From NCBI GenBank assembly GCA_947568835.1, contig OX387605.1:8808418-8872417 (forward strand): a stretch of 64,000 nt of DNA. The letters run 5' to 3'. The notes beneath the pieces were generated by a model. The model did no database searches. It had not been told where the DNA came from and was given only the letters and a program-made list of their open reading frames with translations. Each line of letters opens with the position of its first letter. The first letter of the stretch is position 1. This document shows, piece after piece, positions 50,977 through 63,452 of the stretch. The DNA comes from Protonemura montana. Its lineage: Eukaryota; Arthropoda; Insecta; Plecoptera; Nemouridae. A program made the position numbers and the translations under genes.

Positions 50977-53900
50977 TCATTTGGGCAAGCGCTTGAGGTG
51001 CTTGAGCTCATGCGTGAGCCAGACAGCGCAGGTGAGTAACGCCAGCGACGTCGACTGGTGAGCGGCTGCGAGGGAGACTGGGACGTAGGTAAGCAGCGTG
51101 GCAATGCCGAGTGAGACTTGAAGCCATGCGAAGGCAGCCACTGCGCTGACAGCACGACCCGCACGTCCGGGCAACGAAACACGTCGAGACAGCAGCCACA
51201 TGCCTGAGATCAGGCACACCGTCGTCGTGCCCTAGGCGGTGACACACACACGATTACTCATGCCAGAGTTAGTGAGACTACGTATTGTGGCAGGTTGGCT
51301 ATGCTACTAGCTCGCAGCTACACTTGCAATCGTCGTAAGGCTCTGACGATTATTGAGGACTTATCAGAATACAGAAGTGCTGTTTTTTTGCTAGCAGTCT
51401 CTTTACAAAGAAAACGAGTTATGAATTCAATATGCAATGTTTCCAGAACATACCAGTCCTGTAAGGCCATATGTGACCATTTTCTTGTCATCCAAAGAAT
51501 TAGATTAAAAATTGGGCCATAGTGTAATGATAATTTGTGACAAAAACCAAATAAACAATGTACATTAATAACCATGTAGCCATAAATCAAAGGTACTAGT
51601 ATCTAACCTGACCTTAAATTAGCTTTATGCTCGCCACTAATTAAAATCTCTTACCAATATCCGATGGTCGAACTGAACAGTTGTTGGATTTTCAGTGATG
51701 TTTCTTATTTTTGGAGAAAAGGCTAGGATGTCATCAGGAATCCATTTATCTGCCATCTTGGGAAAGGAGTTGTAAACCAGCCCCGCGTCGAGACCCGCAA
51801 CAAAAGCTCCTGAAAGGAAATTAAAGGTAATTAATTAAAGCAATCACAAATGGGACTTTGTAAAACTGGAAGCAAGTTTACCAGTAGCTATTCTTGCATG
51901 AACAATGCAGCAGCCAAAAAGTCATAGAACCTCACTTCATCTTTTGCCTTCAGTCATTTCTACCTTGGTATGTTGAATTTACTTCTTTCCACTTCTTCAA
52001 ATCACACACTATACACTATTAAATAAACTCTTTAAACCTTAAAGGGGGGGGGGGGGGGGGGGGGGGAAGAGAAAGGCTTGAAAAAGGTACGACCGAACCA
52101 GGGTAAGAACCCGGAACCTTCTGATAGCAGGTTGGATGCTCTAGCAACAGAGCTATCCAGGCATTCAAGATTCCAGTCTTGCTAGGTAGGATGAGGATAC
52201 TTATACCATGGAATAAGGGCAATTCAGAAGGAGTCGATGCCAAGGCGACTTATTCCCTGACGAGTACTTAGAAACTCAGAGTGTGTGCTAATTCAATAGC
52301 CCTGTGAGCAGACAAGGCTGTCTCTGTACCCAGAATACCGTTCAATCTACGAAAGATTAACATTTGTTGCACGATCATTTGCTTTCTCTTGGTGTTTCCT
52401 CATAGGACCTCAAACCAGAATTAGGGCAAGAGATATTAGACCAACCTCATTTCAATACGTTAGCAAATAGAAAGAGATTTTAGAAACAGAAAGCTGAGCA
52501 AATTTTCAGCGGGGATCTTTTGTTTGATCTATGTTTGTGACTGATGAAAGGTGATGGCAGTGTGTTCTTTATTGCGCCAAAGGGAAAACTGGAGTTCAGA
52601 ATCTATCACAAGAACCTCGTAATATTTTATTTGCCAGTTTAACTCAAAAACTATGGTGGAAAGATCAAGACAAACTGCGCCTGTGGCGACAAGAAGAGTG
52701 TCTATGGAAGATAGATAGGCTATTCAAGGCAATAGATCAAATATGCATGTTGCATTTCAAAGCAGAATTTGTCACAAAAGCCATGAACATTGAAAAAAGG
52801 GACTGTCAAGCTAACATTCTACTGAAACCTACCCTCTTAACTATGTACCCATTTATAATGTCTTATCCAGGCTGGCAGGCTTGCAATAAGCTATTCATGA
52901 CTCTAGTAACTACTTATTTATTTTGTGATTTATAAAACTGGATTTACGATATTTGTGAATTTGCTATCTAGATGAAAAATACAACAATAAAAATGATGTA
53001 TCGAAAATTTGTTGAATAATTAGTCAAATTAATACATGGAGTAAACGTATCATAAGTAGTTACCGCTCTTTTCTAAAAATTAATTAATTTTTAAATAATT
53101 CCAGTTTGCACTGTTGGGTTTTAATTTTGGCTACTACTTCACGCTGCTATTGCCCAACCATAAGATCTTTAAATTCTAACAACATTGCTCACGGAATTCA
53201 GGACTAGTGTCTTCTCCTCTGCGTACAGCAAATCAGAAGAACGATGTTCCAGCCTCATAGATCCAATCCAAAAGACAGGACTTTTATAAAATGCATAAGA
53301 GTAATTTATAGTAGTTCTGGTTGTAATGCAAAAGTCCCACTCTGGTTGGTTTTATCCCTCATGTTCAATTTATGCTGAGCCAGATTAGTTTCAGAAAAAA
53401 ATTAACTTCCTAAAATGCTGGGGTAGATAAGCACACCTGATAGTGCTGTGAGAAAGACGAATCCCTTGCAGGTGTGCGCCAGCGCACGGAGCCGTCTTGC
53501 ACCAGCAGTGATGATCGCAGTTGGTTTCTGCGCTGGCAGGAGGTGGTCGAGTGCCGACCATACCAGCAGCGAGTACAACCCAAACGCCAGGCTCAAATGT
53601 GCGGCCAGGCGATATTGCGAGACTCGTGGGACGTCACTTTCACCTTGGAATCGGTCTTCTAGGCCCGACTTCACCATGTACCAGCCCATCAGACCCTGCC
53701 GGAAAAAAGACAGTCAGCATCAAGACCTGATCATCTCAGGCTATTAAGTGGACTCTTTGTTCCAAAATATTAATTCGTGCTTAAATAGGGAATTTGACAA
53801 TTCTTATTTCCAGGTGATGGTTTTTAGACTCAGGTCTACTTGATTTATCCTTAGCACTAGTTTTAAGTTTTTAAAAAAATCTATTGAAATGGGTTTTGAA

Positions 53901-54969
53901 TGCTAAGTAAAGAACAACTAAATTTCCAGGTCATTGTAATGTTAGAACGTTTTTTCCCCTACTTGACAGTGTGCAACATTTTGAGCACTAATGCTCAAAC
54001 GTCAGGCATATTGTGGCAGCTGCTACAATATGCCTGACATACATTTATATGGAGTGAAAAATAAAATATAATTGTGTAATTAAAGTAAATATTACCTGCA
54101 GACCAATGAGAGTCCCATAGGCAAGAACACGAGGCTTCATGCCCTTTTTAAGCCATCCACACGCCCAGAATGCAGTGGCAGGGATGAAGAATGAAGCTCC
54201 GATGGCACGGCCCCACATGCGGTGGCCATATTCCATCCAATAAATCCATTTGAACTCATCAACGGTCATGTCTTTGTTTTTTCTAGAAGCCATTAAATTA
54301 CATGAACGTCAGTGAAAATCTGTGAGAAATAGCACTGGAGAAACTATAAGCTGAGTTTCAAAATAACAAAAATATAGATTGAAACAAGAAATTACATTTT
54401 GTATTCTGGGAATTGTTGGTAACGCTGAAACTCTTCTTCCCATTCATTTGACGTGCGCGGTCGGGTCTCTCCTAATAAACGCCACGTTACCATCGACAAA
54501 CCTGACTCTGTTAGCCGTGTTACACCACCTACAAAAACCAATTGGTTTCTTAGCTCTACAGGGCTTCTAATTTTTTTTCTTGTTTTTTTTTAGGTGGGAA
54601 TTGTATTCATATTGCTCAATAAATCTCAATTTTCAAATTCTGTTCGCAGGAAGAGTTACCTAATTTAGCTGGTATTACTGTATGGAAAACTGGGGATTCC
54701 TTACCTAAAAAGACGGCACCAAATACCATGCCACTGCACCCAAGCAACCAACATCCAACGATCTTCTCGGCATTTGGGTTTTTGGCGGCAGCAGTAACTT
54801 CGACAGCTATCGAGCCACTTTGACGAACGCCGTATTTAATCACACTCTGCCATACCTTGCTGTCTCTTGCTAATCCGTTACATGTTTCATTGAAATATGT
54901 ACTGGGTTGTAACAAGCACTTATGAGCACTAGGTAACACTACTCTCAACTTTGAGAACATACTTAACAT
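50977..54969 (-). CDS. COX15: Heme A synthase COX15
   Basis: Six coding exons on the minus strand: 54969-54705, 54528-54396, 54282-54096, 53695-53437, 51809-51655 and 51231-50977. The joined frame is open for 417 residues (human 410). The enzyme oxidises the C8 methyl of heme O to a formyl group, making heme A for cytochrome c oxidase in the mitochondrial inner membrane. The first 60 residues look like a transit peptide. The order of family motifs is [35 protein letters not shown] (His153), [11 protein letters not shown] (His228), [23 protein letters not shown] (His330) and [12 protein letters not shown] (His391). These four histidines match the heme-ligand positions of the family. Eight membrane segments are expected. 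Intron 5 (51810-53436) carries a SINE. Confidence 0.96.
52043..52067. repeat. Poly-G run (poly-C on the minus strand)
   Basis: About 25 G residues directly flank the tRNA-like SINE and appear to be its 3' tail when read on the minus strand. Confidence 0.85.
52043..52162 (-). mobile_element. tRNA-Lys-derived SINE in COX15 intron 5
   Basis: On the minus strand, 52162-52090 resembles a tRNA-Lys. It has GCCTGGATAGCTC, a D-arm/A box ending GCTAGAGCATC, and a T arm with GGTTCCGGGTTC. The anticodon stem is degenerate, so it is not a working tRNA. About 20 nt of pyrimidine-rich unrelated sequence leads into a long C homopolymer. I see no clear target-site duplication. Confidence 0.65.
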
Positions 54970-55213
54970 AGTGAAGAATTGAGGTTATAAGTTATTCTGT
55001 CCCAAAAATTGGTAAAATCTTCTTATCTTATTGTAGCTATGAATGAAAAAACCGAGAATATAGCTAGAATTTATCATTGCATACTGCACTCACATTTTAA
55101 ACCATTATCAGGCTTTCCCTCGACTAAAATATTAAAATTGCTTCCTTTCCACCCTAACCCTCCATGCCAAACTGTACCTATGCTGTAACAAGCAAGAACC
55201 ATCAAGCAATTTA

Positions 55214-55276
55214 GTGCCACCATAGAATAAAGACTAACCTACTAATCTTTATTCTTGCTTCATTCTATGGTGGCAC
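55214..55276. repeat. Nested inverted repeat between COX15 and SUOX
   Basis: GTGCCACCATAGAAT at 55214-55228 is exactly complementary to ATTCTATGGTGGCAC at 55262-55276. An inner pair, AGAATAAAGA (55224-55233) and TCTTTATTCT (55246-55255), overlaps the outer arm, so two alternative hairpins can form. Each inner arm contains AATAAA on one strand. It lies in the SUOX 3' flank. Confidence 0.85.
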
Positions 55277-55646
55277 GTATATTCATAACAGATTGCATGT
55301 GTTCTTATTTTTTATTTGTTTAATTTATTTCATGGTTTGATACAAAACCTTGTAAGTAATTCATTTTATTCCTTTTTGAAATTGTAGCCATGTTACATAA
55401 CAGAAACATATTCTTAGCCAAAGTTCTTCTAAACTATTTTTTTTTAAACTTAAATTTGCTAATAGAATAAATTATAAATAGTGGAAATACAACATCAACA
55501 AATAAATCAAATGTACCTAAATATATAAAAATATCACATAGTTATACATTTTCTTGTGGGTAAATTGACTTGAAGCTGTTCCTAGCACCAATAACTGGGT
55601 TTACATAAGTCCCGGACTCTCCCTGAGTGTTTGCACCAAAATTCCA

Positions 55647-58600
55647 CTAGACTAAAGTGACTTTCACCCTGTGGTATGCATTGCTAAGCACCCCACGAAG
55701 ATTCCAGATGTTCTCAAAGCTCTCAGGCTGTGTGTTGTAGCTTGAATCAACAGCCTTGCACCAAATCTCCACCTGAAAGGACGGCACAGCAGAATTTGAG
55801 CAGAGCAAAGAGCAAAAGAATTACATCAGATCACCATTTTTCTGCACCAAACTAATCCCAACCTTCCTAATATACAAAACAAATACTTGGATGATATTTA
55901 TTTGCTGGAAAATGGCTTTTAGCGCTACAAGATAAACATACATCTAAAAAAACCTTTGATCAAAAGAAGTTGTTATAAACGTTTCAAATGAGGCAGGCCA
56001 AGTAAACTCTCAGAGAGAGATGGACAAACTAAAAAGTAATTTGTGCATTATTTCTCCCTCTTAGAGCACTCAGAGAATTAGAATAGAACCAGTTAGTTCC
56101 GTTCACCCAGGTGGGCGAGTTGCTACCTCTTTGGTGCCGGCAGCGACAGGGATTTTTGCCTGCCAGAGTGTCCACGCCCAGTGTCGCGGAGTTTTGCTGT
56201 CGTCCTGGTTCGTGAACTCGGCCACGTGCCACGTCTTGCCGCTGTCACATGTCACGTCCACCCGGACAATCTTTTGTCCCCCGCCAGACCAGGCGTACCC
56301 TGCCGGAATAACCAGCCAGCTTTAACAATGTTTGGCTCTCCAAACAATTCAAATGTCTGTTACAAACCAATTTTTTTACATATCCTTAGCAGCACCTCTA
56401 GATGAAAAGCTTATACTCATCCCATACTCCTGATGTAACTGATAAGACAATAAACCTTTTCCACATGCCCAAAACTTTTACTACTCCAAATTCTTTTCAC
56501 ACCTAGATAAATACATAGCACTAAAATGTATCACTAAATCTACTCTAGTTTTAAATTGTTTTGCTGTATTTTAAATTATTGATAATTTGGTATTGAAAAG
56601 TAGCTTGTCATTCCTCCACCAAATAATTAAAAACATTCTTTGACAAAAACTATTTGAACTGAAAACAATCATAAAAACATTCTTTTTTAAACGGGCCCTT
56701 TTCATCTTGTTTCTTGGTTAAATTTTATCCCACCTAGGAAATGAAGTTGGAACAATAAGTGTTAAATTAATTTGTTGGTTTGTAAGTCGTAAGTGTTCAC
56801 TGGCTGTAATAAATGATATGGCAAAATGCTTCCACCAACAGTAAACACAGCACACAAAAATAACACCAGCGCACCTTTGATAGAGATGGCTCCATCTTTT
56901 ACGCTGACCCTTTCCCCGCTCTCTGGCTGGCAGATGGCCGAAGTCACTGGTAAAACCTGGATAGCTGGGGACTTAGAGAAGTCCACGGTGTCCCAGTCGA
57001 CACTTGGAGAGAAGCCCTTGTAGTCCCCCTGCTGCCAGTGGGATGTGCTCTCACTCTCCGACAGGACGATGTCGCCTGGCAAACAAGTGTAGTTATGTTA
57101 CGTTGTAAGGCTAGAAACCTGTTGTTTATATTATTGGTACCAAGTGATAACTGGCTCATCACCCAATCTTAGCTGCAAAATTTGGTTTCATTTGATTTAA
57201 TTTTGCAGCAGATACCTAAAAAATTAACAGATATTTCAAGATCAGGCACTTACAAGTCAACACCAAATTTAGGAAAAGGATAGTTTTAGATTATTTGATT
57301 AATAGATTGATCACTATGGTTAAACAACCCACTGTTTTGACAGCAGGCCCTGCGGCACTGGTCTTATGGTGTCGGTGAATGAGTGGATGAAGATCATGAG
57401 GATGATGATAAACCTAACCTAGCCTAGAAGGAAGGAGGGGAACCAAGGTGCCAGCATGTAGCCTGTTCCTGTTGAAGAGCACCAAGGGAACCATTGGCTG
57501 TAAGTCCTTTCCGAAGGATCCTCCACAAATCCAAGCTGTCAAGCTATTAATAAGCAGGGAAAATAAAGTAGCTGCACTAACTTTGTTCCCTGCAAGCTCT
57601 CTCCCAAACAGAACTGGGCATATGTTTGATGGTTACTCATCCAATACCTGATCCAACACAGTGTTGCTCAGCTTTGATGATCTCATGAGAACCAGTGTTT
57701 TCAGCGAACTAAACCATTCGGATTTAGATAATATTTAGGCTCTGGACTAGTGGTTTTCAAACTTTTTAAGAATTTCTTGCAGCCCCTTTTAAAATGTTTC
57801 GATGGCTCGAGGACCCTGGCTTGAGGTGGTGCAAAATTCTTAGCACAAATCACTGATATAGGCATCATAAAATAAGACATAATAAAAATTTTAAACCAAC
57901 AATTATCTCTTGATTTACTCTGAAAACATAAGGAAAGTCTTAGTCATTAAATTTTAACTCAAGCCTTAATGGATCTGTAGATCTGCTTTGCCTGGACCTT
58001 TTCTTCTACCTTTGGCTTTGTTTTATCCGTGCAACTCTCATGTAATTCGTCACTTCTAATTTGTTTCAAGATTTTATTTAGAGAAAAATTATTGTAGAAT
58101 TTTTCTAAATTAAAAAATAATAATAATAATAATAATAAAAACCTCTACGACACATTTTGTGGACAACATGTTTTACACTCCCATCATTTATCAAATCAAT
58201 GAGGTGATCATGATGCTAATATTATTTGGAAATCTTTGATTTACAAAAGTTTTAAGTCCAGAACGGCAACCAAGAAACGGTAGCTGGGTTCTTGGTTTGG
58301 TGGGAGTAATGATGAAGCTGGGTCACTAAATTCACTCAGATGATAAAGGTCAAACGAAAGAAATCATCGAATCGCAAAATGTTTTTGGAGTTATGGCAAA
58401 CACGTGTTTATTTCTCACAGTCCCACCATACCCCCTTCGCAGTCCCTTAGGGAACCTTTGACCTCAGTTTAGGGACCGCTGCTGTGGATGTTGGTACTTA
58501 TGTTGGCAAACAAACTTTCCTGCAAGTAATTGGCTGTTGGCATGGCAGCCAACCTTGCATTAACTTGCAGCTTGCTATAGACTCAAAAAACAAATTAACT

Positions 58601-60700
58601 TCACGCACTGAAACACAATATCTTTCTCAAACTTTTATTAAAACAACAACTCACCGAGCCACTTGACATTTCGCGCGCCCACCACTCCAGGTACGATCGC
58701 GCGAACAGGAAATCCGTGATCGCGTGATAACGTCTCTCCGTTCATCTCGTACGCAAGCAGTACATCTGAGCGCGGGTCCAGCGCGGTTTCGGCTGGCACT
58801 GAGGCAGAGTACTCGTCAAGCCCCTCGAGGTGGATGTGCTGCACGTCTGTCGTTCCGGCTGTCAGCCCAGCCATCGCAAGCACATCCACAAGTCGCGCCC
58901 CTGACCACGTGGCATTGCCGATCGTGGCTGGACCCCAGTTAAGTCCACGCACCGGCCGCACCTGGGATGCAAGGCACATGGTACGATCGATACGTACAAC
59001 AAACTAACATGTTTCAATTTAACTTCAAAATTCAAAGGGGCTTACAAGTAAACAACCAAGGACACAAATGCAAACAAGGACTTAAAAAGGTACACATTTC
59101 TAACTTATCATATGCAAAACTTCATGTTAGAGTTTTTTGCTAATATAAAGATGTGTTGTATTGGGCAAATGTATGACGATGGAGTATAACTCAACTCGCA
59201 CACTCATCGATTCAACGACAAATTCAATGCGTTGTGAAATATGAACTAAAAGTTAACTCTAGAAACTTTGCTTCCTTGTTCTACAATCAAGATAATAAAT
59301 AAAAATACAAAATTATTTTTTAAAACCCTTACAGTAGGTTGGATAAACTAGATGTTTCCAAAACTGCAATAATTAAATCTATCAACATCAATCTTTGCAC
59401 CAATGACCCATTGTGAGTGTCTACTTCCTAGTGACAAATAGGTAAAAAAAAGTACGGCTGCTTGAGAAAGTTACCTTGCTCATCTCCGAACGCCTGTTGC
59501 CGGCACATTGAATGGCCGCCGTGATTGTGTACTTCGGAAATTTCTTCAAATCGTCAAGCGAAAGAGTGAGAGGTTTTATGCCAACACCATTCACTTCAAG
59601 CTTGTACGTTTTAGAGTCAATGTCTGGCACTGGCAAGTGGTTACGAACATAAAACAAATCTCTGGAAAAAAAAACTTATTATAATAAATTTTGCAAAATC
59701 CATTGAAGGTACAAATGAATTGTTGCTCTCGATTATCTTATTTCAATTGGATCATACATTGGTGTTAAGAAACTGTCGACTAATATTGACGGGGGTGGTT
59801 CTGCATTGAAAGGTTTAACCGAACTTGGTTTCAGAGCAGGATGTCTCCGAGGATCAAGGCCATATGGATCATCCATATCAACTGCCAGTTTAGTTGCTTC
59901 TTCTAGTGATATATTTCCTGCAAAAAATGTACTGTAAGTTCAATCTTCAATTGAAACAACCATCAGTAGTCACGGTAGGTACTTCCTAACTACAAAAGTT
60001 TCACGAATGAGAACATCACTAGTGTTCTATAAATATACTTGCCGATACGATACTTTTCAAGAATTAATAAAGTGTTTGGAGTTTTGTGCACGCCATAGAG
60101 TAGCCAGAAGGGTTCCAATGCACCACCCGCAGCCATAAGAATTCTTTCTCCGCCCGGATGTTCATCAACAAACTCCGTAATATTGTAGACTCCCTGGCCA
60201 AATGTTACCCATATTCCGTCTTTCTTTGTACAATGATCCCCCACTTCCTTAATTGTGAAATAAGGCAAGTTGGGATTAATTTCTCCAGTTTGTGATGCCC
60301 CAGAGCCTTTGGATGCTTCTAACAGGACACTCTTTTTCTTGCTGTTGATGGTGTAGTACAAGCCCCAAGAAACTGCGATAGTGCCGAATATTATAGCAAA
60401 TTTATTCAAATCTTTTTTTCTGGAAATTTGATGGTGCTGTGAAGTGTACTTAAACTTCTTCTGGATTAAGTAGCCCCATCCTTCAAAACTTGTCTGGCTG
60501 GGTCCATGGAGACAAATTCTGAAACAGTAGTGGAATGATATCAATCATAATCGGGTTATCGACGTACCAGCTTCAAGGTATACAATTGTAAGTCAATTAA
60601 ATAACCAATAATAACATGCATGGTCAAATGTAGATTTGTACGTGTCTTACCTCCTGACAGGTGAATATAACATGCGTAAGCTACCCATCATCGGATTCAT
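55647..60700 (-). CDS. SUOX: Sulfite oxidase, mitochondrial
   Basis: Eight coding exons on the minus strand: 60700-60651, 60518-60043, 59917-59758, 59661-59475, 58961-58655, 57075-56875, 56299-56127 and 55772-55647. The joined frame is open for 559 residues (human 545). The enzyme oxidises sulfite to sulfate in the intermembrane space and passes electrons to cytochrome c. A basic leader and a membrane segment ([16 protein letters not shown], about 57-72) come first. A cytochrome b5 domain follows with heme ligands His137 (DEHPGG) and His161 (YGVHKTP). The molybdopterin domain spans about 210-420, with Cys281 in [11 protein letters not shown] as the Mo ligand, VRGLNWG and [23 protein letters not shown]. 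The dimerisation domain ends at the C terminus ([15 protein letters not shown]). Intron 2 uses a GC donor (GCAAGT at 60042-60037), the only choice that preserves frame. Confidence 0.96.
58118..58138. repeat. TAA microsatellite
   Basis: About seven TAA units inside SUOX intron 5. Confidence 0.9.
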
Positions 60701-61489
60701 AAGACTAAACCGATTTTATACACTAAATTGCGAATCACATTAATCTTGTTGACCTAGGATCGTAGGGCATACTTTCAAACTGTTTGGCGACCTCTTTCTC
60801 AACCCATATCGTCACATTCCACAACATTCAGACACATTCAGACACATTCCATTGAGTCAGCTGTTCGGGGAGAGCAACTATGCTGCAGCAAAAATGTCGC
60901 GTACAAACGATTTGGGGGCAATTTCTTCCAAATCGCGTAGTTTTAAAAACGAAAAAGAATCTAATTAATTTTCGTTTTACAAAGCTGACGTCTTTTCTAA
61001 AATACAAACATTAGACTTGAAAAATAATTTAAATCAAAATAACATATGAAATCTATCGTCCCCACACCCGCGAAGTTTTCGCTATTTTCTTCAACATTCA
61101 ATCATTGGAGTCACTAAATAATTCACACATTCGTTCGAAACCACGGCAAATTTCTGAAGATGCCACACCACACTTCAAAACAATTAGCTTAATCACTTTT
61201 TTCATATCCCTTTATTCATTCATTTACAAAAATACGATTATAATGTAGGTATAGGCATATTGTCACGTTGATCGTGGGCGTTCTCATCTGCTTGGATAGC
61301 GAGCAGGTTTATTTGGCATTTACAATATTACTGATTACTGCACAAGTCCCAAAAAACAGGTGCTGAGTTCCACCGGACTGGGGTCCCGGTGGAACTCATA
61401 TTTGCTTAATTTAACACTTCAACCGCGTACATAAAATGAGAAATATTGATTGAGAATTGTGCAATTATTGAAAGACCTTCAATTACATG
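60701..61489. other. SUOX upstream region
   Basis: No gene is supported. A direct repeat of ACATTCAGAC with related units lies at about 60812-60851, within the likely SUOX promoter. Confidence 0.5.
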
Positions 61490-61600
61490 ATGAATGATGA
61501 ATTCGTTATGATTATAATTATGATATTATGATTATGATTATTTGTCATTATTTCATTATGATTATGATGAATTATGATTATGAATTATGATGATTATGGA
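61490..61600. repeat. ATTATG-rich microsatellite
   Basis: Degenerate ATTATGATT repeats, directly upstream of a retrotransposon fragment. Confidence 0.85.
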
Positions 61601-62006
61601 TGGGTATCGCTAGAAGAAAGAAGAAAAATTGATAGATTGTGCAATTTCTTTAAAATAATGACAGGAAGCAGTGGATGGAAAGATTTGAGGGAAAAGATAG
61701 AAATGGATGGAAACAAGTTTGGGTGTCGAAGAAAACATGAAGATAATGTAGTGTATTAAGAAAGACACAGGAAAATACTCTATTTTAAACAGAACGAGTA
61801 AAGATTGGAATGAAATGAAGAAATGTGCAATGGAAGGGACCGAAAATAAAGTAAACATTTTCAGAAGAAATATGTTGGAATTAGTATTAGAAAATATTTT
61901 AAGTAAAAAGTTTTAGTTTTCTGACACCTGCATATAACATGCAAATAGCAGTTATTTTTTTTTCTCGGAAAAAAAAAGAATAAATAAATAAATAAATAAA
62001 TAAAAT
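61600..62006 (+). mobile_element. 3' fragment of a non-LTR (LINE) retrotransposon
   Basis: The plus strand encodes LEERRKIDRLCNFFKIMTGS, GWKDLREKIEMDGNKFGCRR and then, in a shifted frame after about 61750, RTSKDWNEMKKCAMEG and VNIFRRNMLELVLENILSKK before a stop at 61914. The spacing and residues match the C-terminal tail of many LINE ORF2 proteins. A (TAAA)n tail at 61981-62006 ends the copy. It is 5' truncated and carries at least one frameshift, so it is dead. Confidence 0.65.
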
Positions 62007-62035
62007 TATGTTCTATCGAATAACATCGACCTTGA

Positions 62036-62232
62036 TGGAAGTGCCGTGTTTGCTTTGCGGGCTGCGTTCAGAAGCCAATTTTTGAAAAGGCCTAATTTGT
62101 AAGTATTTTACTTCACACAACATCAAAAACGGAATCAGACAAAACGGAATTAAAATAATCTTTTGTGAATTTTCCCTTCGTACCGGACTCCAATCGTGGT
62201 ACAGTGGAAGTGCCGTGTTTGCTCTGTGGGCT
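62036..62232 (+). repeat. Spaced direct repeat, about 29 bp
   Basis: TGGAAGTGCCGTGTTTGCT followed by a diverged GGGCT end occurs at 62036-62064 and again at 62205-62232, 169 bp apart. It could be two copies of a degraded repeat unit. Confidence 0.7.
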
Positions 62233-63452
62233 AAGTTTAGGGGAAAGATTATATTTTGTCTGAAGCACTTGTGAAAGAAGCAACTAACATATGTCTGTCG
62301 CGCTCTAAAATTTAGCAAACATCTTAAAACGCTCATCTTTCAACGCGACACCACTTGCATGGTGGTTGAGTATAAGCGAACAAAATTACGTTGCTTTTTT
62401 TCCTACGTGTTCACTGCCCAACAAAATGATCCCTATACATTTGGATATACTATGATGTTGTTTAAGCAATGGCTTTTTAAGGACCTGTAAAAGCAAAAAT
62501 ACCAATTGAATTACCCCCATCTTCTTTAAGTGTGAGATTGATCTTCTCCCAGAAGTTTTGTATCGCTCCGAAGGGTACAGTTCTGTGAGTCAAAAGGCCA
62601 TCGGGTGAGGTCCGCGTTGCAGTTCGAGGAGTACGTTGTTGGAGAGATGCAGATGACTGACTCTCTTGCGTAAACCTGCCACTGCGTGATCTCAGTCAGC
62701 AAACACTTATAACCCCTGTTACCCCTTTATTTATTTTTTAAATTAAAAAAATGAGTTTTTTGCTAAATAAACAACTTAAAAAGGGGGTTTTGAACTCACG
62801 TGATGTATACCACGACTTTGGGTACCCAAATATCATTGGTAGATACCTGTCCGCTGTCCAGATCGTTATATTCGCTCATGTTCCATTTCCAGTGTGCATC
62901 CTCCTAGTGCTGTTGAAAATAAACAAAATAAATGCATTACATTTTGTTGCAACTTCAACAATAACTCATAAAGAAACTTACCCAGATCATCCAACAAGAA
63001 ACTTTCAACGTACCTATGTTCGACATATGAAAAAATTTCGCTATCAGAAGTGAATAAACCGCTTAACATGTGTTTGAATTAAGTTTAGAAAGCTCACAAA
63101 GTTCAAGCAATTGAGCAACATGTCCATGTTTATATCGGTGTAGTTGTTGTGGTGGATTATTGGTCTAACAAGGTGGTCGTAGTTGCAGAATAGTTTGTAC
63201 TTCAACGACTGTGCCACCGATTTGGCTCCATCAACTCACAGTTCGGCGCATGGGCATCCGCATAATTTTTTCCAGGGGGGTGCCAATGCTTCCAAGGATA
63301 TCGTCAAAAGGGCTTCAACTGGGTTGGGTGGGGGGAGGAAGAATCGCACGTTTTAAATATGTTAAATGAAAACTAATCTGGGCGAAACACTCGCGTACCG
63401 GCACTGGTGGCGAAACGCTCGCCTACCGCCACTGTGCACGTCAGCTTTATAA
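62233..63452. other. No gene supported
   Basis: AT-rich non-coding sequence with short G runs near 63330. Open frames here are short and unrecognised. Confidence 0.45.

Noticed and set aside
52090-52162. Functional tRNA-Lys gene
   Set aside because: The anticodon stem does not pair and the acceptor ends do not match, so it is a SINE head or pseudogene.
60037-60038. GT donor (GTATAT) for SUOX intron 2
   Set aside because: It would leave the next exon out of frame and break the conserved sequence; the GC donor four bases upstream fits.
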